Positions 55,546-64,000 of a DNA stretch of 64,000 nt are shown here, piece by piece. How positions within the stretch are numbered: the first letter of the stretch is position 1; the number at the start of each line of letters is the position of its first letter. The notes under the pieces are model-generated. The model saw nothing but the letters and a program-made list of their open reading frames with translations, was not told the origin of the DNA and did not search any database. A program made the translations under genes and the position numbers. Source of the DNA: Paragorgia papillata (Eukaryota > Cnidaria > Anthozoa > Scleralcyonacea > Coralliidae); assembly GCA_035771165.1 (NCBI GenBank), contig JAWNZC010000289.1:478501-542500 (forward strand). The letters are read 5' to 3'.

Positions 55546-58500
55546 CATGACATTCTACATAAATATGCAATAAAGGCTATAAAGCATGTTATTTGTAAAT
55601 TTCATATCGGTAGTAAGTTACAATTTGTGAGGCCTTTTTTATCAGTACAGTATACAATGGTAAATATTTTGTGACCAGATATGAGATATACATATATTAT
55701 ATACTTAATAATAATGAATGGACCAATTACTTACAGTTTAAACTTTAAATATTATTCAGAGTAATATTAAATAAGATTTCGTGTCCCTCGCTGTACAGTA
55801 TAATAGTATATCGTCTTTTATAGTTTTATATAATATTTACATATGCGTTTACGGTTTATGAAATAGAAATATTTGTATAAAAAACATATTGAAAGTTGTA
55901 TATTTGCTTGTAATAATTTTCAAGGAAACTGTAAACCTGGTCATGTATATTGTAAGTTATATATTCAAAATGACGGCCGCTTCTTCTCAAAAATATATTT
56001 GTATTAATAGTAAGTTAACTTATATTAAATAACTCACGTTAAACGTTCTGTGGCACGTTGCCACGTACAGCCCGTCGTTATAATGTTATTACAGATTAAT
56101 ATATTTAACATACCGTACATCTATCGTACATTTCTTTCCAATTAATAATCCTCGTTTGCTATTTCCGAGCATTATGGTTGTCCGACTTGTCATTAACCAT
56201 TGACTCTCTCCTCCGCAGAGGTTTGCGTGGACTATTAAAGAGAGAAAACCGCTTACTAGCGCGGAGGAGAGAGAACCATTGAAGGATTTGAAGCTAAAAA
56301 GTAAAGATGGCCGCCTTCATATAATTACAAAATTGTAAAGCCCGGAAAACAATACCCGGAATAATTACCCGCGCCAAATTACCCGCGACCCGCGACATTT
56401 ACCCGCGACCCGCGCCAAATAGATACTCCCTGTGCAGCTATATAGAATAACGGAATGTTTAACATATGGATAAACTCTATAATAATATAACGTATATAAA
56501 TATGATTCACAAAGGCAAAAGCTTCATTTATATATGTTACGTATTCGTTCTTGTATTTTGAAGCAATATGAGAAATTTTCAATTTTCGAAAATGGCTAAT
56601 GTGTTGCAATGGCGAATTATCTTAAAGAGCATGTCTATTAACGTTGCATTAAGTAATCTGTAATTGTTTTGACCGTTGGATTAAGATGACAAAACAAAGC
56701 AGTAATGAATTGATTATTTGCGGTAAATTACGCAATGCATAGCGTTTCTTTTTATTGTAATTTAAGTGCATATGCATTTATTCAGTTTTTTAAAATGTTT
56801 GAAATTTGTGTTATTGTGTTGTGTTTTCTGTTAACATCGTTATAGCGAAATTTATAATCAGAAACTCTAATAAGATGTCTAGTCCACCATACGTTACAAG
56901 CTAAATCTGTAATGAAACGTAGAATGTTAAAGAGAGACATATTTACTAAACTAATATATGCCATCGTAATTCTGATTCGGATATTACTCTTCAATTTATG
57001 CATAGTTGTATACACTGTGGATAACTTATTATCTGATTCAGATAATGGTCTTTTTTGATAGTGTTTCAAGATTAAGGCATTTGATAGTGTGACAGAAATG
57101 GTCAACATATAATAGAACTATACAGATAACTTCGTGTATCCGTTATAGTATAAACTGTGCACGTTACATGATATATGAGATAGCCAGTAATGCATAATTT
57201 TCTTTACTTTCAACTATAACGATATATCAGTGCATTATGCGTTACTGAATAGTAAATTAACGTAAATGACCATTGGCAGTTTATTTATCCATCTTGAATG
57301 GAATTTGCAGAGTAAGTTTCTGTCATATAAGCGCTATAGACATTTTTTGTAACATGTCAAGATAACATTACAAAAACACACTTTGCTATTCACTATCTTG
57401 CATAGCTTTTTAAAGAATGTATGAAATAATATATTGTTATTTAAGTTTTCAAGTACGGAAACGCTAGTGGTGTTACGATAATGCATGCCAATGACTATTT
57501 TTTTTTGTTTATCTTTTCTCACGCCTAAAGATAATAACCGGAGGTGTCTAATCTGATTTGGAAATGGGAAATTTTAGGAGAACTGTTCAGCATATCTTGA
57601 GTGGGGGTGGTCTGAAGATATTATGTGATTTTCCACAGCGGAATAAAATTGTCTTGCTTCAGTGAAGAATAAGATACGAAACATTAAGTCTAACACGATA
57701 CGAATGCGTTGTACGTTCGTACGGAATAATAATGGCATGATATTTCTGAAAGAAAAATTTCAGTTTTGCGTATTACGGCCGCTAACGGCAGTCCGTTTCT
57801 GGTATTTTAAAAATTTTGTTATCTCGAAAAATGAATGTTGCATTTCGTATCTTGTCATTCCGGCTTTCGAGCTAATACTAACATAGCCATATAATGAACA
57901 TGTTTACTAAGATTCTAGATGAAATACTGTGTCACAGACAAATGAATGTATTATCTTGCATCTCTACATTATATATACGGTGATTCTTTATTACATTTCA
58001 TGGTCTTTAGAAAAAGTTTAGTTTGTATAATGAACTTATCTATAGAAAGATAGGGCTCGATATATTATGTATGCTATTTCATATTTCATATTTCTTTATA
58101 GACATTTTAAGTTTCGGAAACTAAAGTCTGTTTGTTGCGGTATGTCGACTTCGCAATTTTCAAAGCTATTTAGTATACTTTTTTTCATGAAAATGTATCA
58201 TACGGTATTCGGCTTATTGCTATCTTTTAAAAATATCATAAAACAAAAATATAAAACAAATAAGACCATAATGTAACGAAATATAACTTTAATATAAATA
58301 TTATTTACAATATATGTACAGACACAGACAAATAGAATGTTGTCTTTAATGTCTAAATAAAAAAAAATGAAAGTGTTTTATTATAAATAGTACAAAGCAA
58401 TATACATTTATTTACCCTGAGATAAACATACAGTAAGTTTTATACGCATGAAAGTTAATTGTTTCCTTAGCAGAAATAAAGCAGACAACAAAAGATCCAA

Positions 58501-58914
58501 TGTGCTATAAAAGCCAACAATTTCTTAACTCGCGAATAATTGTGTATTTTTGTTATATGTTAAATGATAACAGCAATTTTAATTGCGCGGATATCAAACT
58601 CGTTTATATACAATTACATTGAACATAAAGTACAATGACAGTGCTTAATTACAGAATAGTAATACTGAGAGTTGCAGTTCTGGTTGTGTTACTATTCTAT
58701 CAGTAAATGTCCATGCGATTGATAATGTCAATGTCTTCACGTAAGAATTGCTTTCGCTAGTGAACTTTCGGACACAGGAGAATTTATAACGTCGTAATAC
58801 GACATAGCGTCTAGTACGTAAGATGACCGTGACTTATTGCTAGCTATGGAAAATGCCGTATCCAGTTTATACACACATCAGGAATTATACGGAACGTTTT
58901 CTAGTTTAGTGTCT
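55546..58914. other. AT-rich region, no gene recognised
   Basis: Only short ORFs without splice support. It contains an inverted repeat ctctctcctccgc / gcggaggagagag (about 56204-56272) and a short acccgcg-rich tandem stretch (56357-56423). Confidence 0.5.
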
Positions 58915-61900
58915 GTTATGTATGTCAAGTTATAAATTTGTTGGGATTGCTTGCAAAAGCAATCACGTATGCCGTCATATTTATTGATGCAAATTGACAT
59001 CGTCAGTGATTATCATAAGGAATTATTTGCTGAATGGCGTTTTCATTGAACTGACAATTGATTTATTGTATTTATATTTCACTTAGTACAGTAGTGTAAT
59101 TGCATATATGGATTAGTCCATTTAAGTTTATTTAAATGTATATACTTATAATAAGAAAGTAACTGTCTCTTGCGTTTCTGCTTAAGTTATTCTCGTCTCA
59201 TTATCATGATTACAATTTAATAGCTCATGTTCATTTTCTTAATGGTTAACGTAAGCTAGAAATACATGAACAGAACAACCCACACCCGCCGTTTGCATGC
59301 TTTCTAGAAAGATATCTTTGATTGAAATAACTAGTTCTTTTACAGAAGGAATATAGAAGCATATACATGTAAAAACAAACCACAACTCGTGCGATAAAAG
59401 TATGATTTCGGTGTGGGATTTAATCATTTAATAAAAATTCAACGTATCAAATGAAAAACTACATTTAATTATTAATTCCAGATTTTCTCTCTGTTGCTTT
59501 TTCTAGATATACGTAAAGTTGACTGGATACGTGTCGGGCGCATACACATAATACTTACGTATGGGTATTAAAATATAGTATCATTTTTATTTGTCGTAAC
59601 ATAATTGAATAACTGTTATACTTACTTTAATCTGTCTCCATGCTGTTGTCCTCTATTGACAAGTTTGCCATTTCTGACGTTAGTTGCTCAATTTCTAATG
59701 AAAATGCCATTTATGCAACTTAGCACATTTAATATGAAAAAATATATGAAATAGTCAGTACTGAATATGCTTAAAAATTAAAAAAATTTAAATTTAAGAA
59801 TAAGTTACATTTATTTATATACTTTTATAAATTATAAGTTGGTAGCTTTTAGTGTTATGTATTATGATACTATTAGATATAATATCTTATGACTTGTCAT
59901 ATGATGCTCAGAGAACGTGTTCGTGATACAATTTATTTTCCATTTTATAATGCTTGTTCAATCATTTCAAATAATGACATAATTATAGCGTATACATAGT
60001 GACTTCAGACGGTCTCACCCTATAGGTATATGCTTGTACAGTCATCTGATGCTATGACAACGTGTTACGCTAGTTCAAGAAAGCATGGCTGGTTTAGAAA
60101 TTGTTTCTAACAGTTTAAAACACGTTGAAGACAGTTTGAAATGTATTGAAACTTGTTATAAATTAAGAGTAAAACTTTTATGGAATGCAACGTTTAAAAG
60201 TCATTGTTGAATGCGATTAACATTTTAATTATCTATCAGATACTTGCTAACTCGTTTAATGAAATAAAAGCTTTATAGTCAGTTTCGAAATAATTTTGAA
60301 TAGATTTTGAATTTGGCTTAACATGTTTTACAATAAGTATTTTCAAGAACATGTAAAAACGATAAAATTGCATTTGCGTTCTGAAACTCGTTTTCACAGA
60401 AGACGCAAAAGCCAGTCTTGTTCACTTATTGTGCTTCGTTTATTAAAGTAATCAGCACACATTAAATTAGCTTACTAGTACAGTATAAATACCGTAAAAA
60501 GTGTCCTGCCACTCCATTGGCATATAAATGTCGTCCTTGATTTCAATCCTAATTACAAAATATATACATATATATGTTGAGATTAATTGTATTGACTCCT
60601 GTCTAAGCATTTGTGTGTTGTGCTTGTGGACTGACTATAAACGATTACTGTAGCTGTGTATATGCGGATAATCGTATTCGGATTCACTTTGTAAATTTAA
60701 GATGTGGAAAATACAAATGGTTTTACGGATTCTTACGCTACTTTGTAAGAACAATGAAACTGTTATTTAATGTGAATGAATTGTTATTACGGTTTCTGTC
60801 GTAATTTATTGTAGGAAAACGAAAATTGACATATTATATACGCAATTTCACGTAATACAATCATGTCCCGTTTAGACGATTTCGTTATATAATTCTGTAA
60901 GGTTGCGAAAATTATTGCTATGCTAATTCAGCTTATACATTAAGTTCATTATAAACCTGGTGGAAGATTAATACGTTTAAACATTCTATTTTGTAATATC
61001 AAACGACATATTATTTTAATAGCATGTGAAATTAACAGTGCAACTTACATAATTGTTTTCGCGTGTATATTTATTTCCAAGTTATACGTCACTGCAGACA
61101 TCTATAAAAGCATTAAGACAATGTTAAGTTAAATTGTGTTTCCGTAACAAGTTAATTCAAACTATTCATATATCTATGTTCGATTATTATTACTTCACAA
61201 AAGCATTAATTGGTTCATCTACTTTTGCATAATGCTGGCTAGAAACGTTATAACATCGATCGTTAACGGATAATAATATGAAACTTCTATTTATGGAAAT
61301 TTTAAGGAAAATAACTGTCACAAAAATGCTTGTGTTGGCTCTAAATACATGTGGATGAAATATAGAGTTTGACAGTCTTCTTACTTTTCTAAACTTGTTT
61401 CCAGTTACAATTACATACATTTTTACTCTTATATTCACCATTTAGTTGGATTAATTTTCTGCTAATAATTTAGTTTTTATTACGTCTTGGCTCTACATAT
61501 CACTAACGTGTTTCGTCTAGTTACTTTCAACGTATTTTCATTTTCTGGCAAATCTGATAGCTTTTTCAATATGAAAGAACATGTTTACTATTAGCTTTAT
61601 TAGCTTTACTATCATTTCTTGAGTTACTGGCTGCGTCTACTGTCATAACAATTCCGATATTGTTTTTTGTTCTGTGATTTTCGAGAAAGCTATTTACCGT
61701 TGACAGTTAATTTTATATTTCATTTGTGTTGCAAACGCTTATTTCACTTGTTGTAACGTTTGATGGTTATATTATACACTAGCTTTGCAATATGAAATTG
61801 CCTTAACAATATTACAGTACTATTTCATATGTGTAGATAAGCGTCTTCAACATTAGATGTTGCAATGACATTATTCGCTCAGTATCTTATTTGGTAACTT

Positions 61901-64000
61901 GTTAGTGTTTAATAAAGAATTCATAATATATATGTCATAATGAAGCACTGTCTGAACTGTCTGTGTCATGATAGTGTTGTAAAATTTACTAGTAGTTACA
62001 CCAGAACGTTTTCTTGAGTTTTTAAGATACAAGTATAACGTGGATGACTATTTATGTATAATATGTCTGACCTACAGACAGTGCATTATTTACACTAACG
62101 ATCGTCTGTCCAAACGTTAGATTCTTATGTTCTCCATTTCGGTAGTATGACTTAACTTTACTATATTCCGTTTGTTGTTTCTACACTGCTTACGCGTGCA
62201 GCACGGTTCTTTTAGTTTACTATTTAAAGCAAGTCTTGCTTATATCAAAATATAGTTAGTTTCGCCAACAGGCGTTTCTCATTGTTACGTATAAGTAGTA
62301 ACAAACTTATAACGAAAAGGAACGTGTGTGATTCTATATCTTATGTTTATATAGATTGTCAAACGACATATGGCAGACGAGGTTAATGTCCGTTTAGGTT
62401 ATGACAATTCAATATATTTACGATTTAGCAAGTGAACCTGTAATTCTATCTCTTTTATGTAGCTATGTTATTTTATTACATATGAAAAATATACGAAAAT
62501 TCTATCCGGAACAAAATAAACTCACCTTTAAGTTTCACTGGTTCTTTAATAAACAGCGGTAGCTTTTTGATTTGGAGGACAAACTGAATGATACGCACTT
62601 GATACTGTAGGGTGTGTGGTCCCGCCCATACTGATTTAAAGTTAAGATATTTACACTAGTTTCTCATTAACTAAGAATATCTAACGCTTATTAATATGAA
62701 ATATAGAAAGATATATTTTAGGCTAAGAAAGCATTTGAATTATTTATATATTTTTTTCGTTGCTTTTTGCGAAAGACATTATACAGTACGCGTTATGTTT
62801 AAGATAAATTTACTAGTCTAACCGGTGAAACACTTTAGATAATAAAAACGCTTTTAGCGCTTGCAACATATATAGATGACAGCCTCCATTCACTGACCAT
62901 TAGCTGAAAGTTGGAATAAACCGACGGCTTAATTATACGTTACGTATACATTCTGAAACACTGTTGGCTACACCTAATGTATTTCTCATAAAAGTATTTT
63001 TCATAAGGTTAATCCAAACGTTTTAATAACGTTTTTGAAACGCATTTTGCAATTGGGGTATCATAGAAAGATGAAACTTTTTGAACGATATTTAAACGAT
63101 TTTATTTTCGTTTTGTTTATAGATTGCCTAAGGTACTCTTCGAACAGAAGATTTAGGAAAAATATCCGGTTAGCGTTTATCTAATTAGAGAATTACGATC
63201 TTGTCATGCTCTTTGATGTAATTCATGTATGGGCGGTCTCGAAATACACGTTATCTAAGGATAAACATGTTTAAGTTTATGCATTTTCGCTAGGCATTTT
63301 AATTCATAGTTGTACAATTGTGAAGTATAAGACAAGAGTAATAGGCTATGTAAAAGCATATAGCTGTTTGCGTTTGCAACCCATTGATTGAAACTTAAAT
63401 TAGCTTAGTTGACTGTTTTATCCTCGCTAAATCGCCTTAGTGAAACGATATATCGGATATAAAATAGCAATTTTTGTAATTACGTGTTAACAGAAAATAA
63501 AAAACGATACACAAGTCTGGAATAGAAACACTTAATTGTGTATCACCTCGTTTGTTAATTACCGTAATACGTACTTATAAGAGCTTGGGTATAGACTAGC
63601 AGAGTTTTCGTTGATACGTTCATATAAATAACTTTATATACAGGTGTTTAACTCTCAAATGTAAAGTAAGTGATTTGATGAATAGCATACACTATATCTT
63701 TATAGACCGCCTAAGGACCTGTCCGCTCTGTTTCTAACACAATCGTTAGTGGAAATATCTGGTTACCCTTTATGTAATTAAAGCTTATTTTTCTAAGCAA
63801 TCATAGTTGATGACCTAGTGCGACGATAGTTCTTTAATGCGTGGGCGATCTTGAAATACGCTTCTACAAGATTTAACGTAATTTCAGTAACTGTCGTGGG
63901 TCATGTATCCTAGCTAAAAAATGGCGGATCGTGTCTAAAAAGTCGTCTTGCGTTGCCGGCAAAGTCGGGCGTCGGAAAATATCCTAATATAGTATAATAT
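58915..64000. repeat. Duplicated segment, copy 2 (empty site)
   Basis: Collinear with 34678-35026 joined to 43367-48202, but lacking the 8340-bp transposon. The join reads gctagaaatacatg at about 59254-59267, with a single agaaat. It continues past the window end. Differences include a deletion of about 103 bp near 60490 and an insertion of about 20 bp near 59780. Confidence 0.95.
59627..62583 (-). CDS. Two 3'-terminal exons of an unidentified gene, copy 2
   Basis: Exons 62526-62583 and 59627-59694, the same sequence and splice sites as 46716-46773 and 43736-43803. They encode the same terminal residues ending in an acidic tail and stop. Identification has the same limits as for copy 1. Confidence 0.35.

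Overview
This is nuclear DNA from an animal, most likely an early-branching marine invertebrate such as a sponge or cnidarian. The sequence is AT-rich, genes are split by many short GT-AG introns, and there are abundant microsatellites, foldback elements and several unrelated transposon superfamilies. A 5S-rRNA-derived SINE and KDZ, MULE and IS3-like eukaryotic transposases fit such genomes, but the species cannot be fixed from the sequence alone. There is no bacterial operon structure, CRISPR array or rRNA operon.

Left part (1-9390): a 1.1-kb satellite on a strict 10-bp register, two copies of a repeat that differ by one internal unit, and an intact Ty3/gypsy retrotransposon (3165-7722, minus strand). 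The retrotransposon has identical 162-bp LTRs, a tRNA-Ser-type primer site, a polypurine tract and a 5-bp target duplication. It appears to have landed inside an open reading frame.

Middle part (9391-34238): three multi-exon genes reconstructed by hand from splice sites and reading phase. The first is a Mutator-like (MULE) transposase on the minus strand (9391-15847, possibly to 16683), with a SWIM finger, a C-terminal PHD-like finger and one GC-AG intron. The second is a KDZ (Kyakuja/Dileera/Zisupton) transposase on the plus strand (18131-22423), near-complete but with a phase break and a non-GT donor. The third is a complete 16-exon gene of about 714 codons on the minus strand (26590-34238), encoding an OTU-type cysteine protease with a PHD-like finger. 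Between them lie many palindromes, MITEs, two compact tRNA-like folds and microsatellites.

Right part (34678-64000): an 8340-bp DNA transposon (35027-43366) with long terminal inverted repeats, 24-bp subterminal arrays and a 6-bp target duplication. It carries an intact IS3-like integrase (plus strand) and a spliced zinc-ribbon/HECT E3 ubiquitin ligase gene (minus strand). It sits inside a segment of at least 5 kb whose second copy (58915 to the window end) lacks the insertion, so the empty site is visible in the same window. Between the copies is a second MULE-like transposase (49649-54843, plus strand) with an OTU-like N-terminal part and a single in-frame stop.

The recurring theme is mobile elements with ubiquitin-system domains (HECT, OTU) beside or within their transposase genes. 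The integrase/HECT transposon, bounded to the base by its empty paralogous site, is the most notable object in the window.
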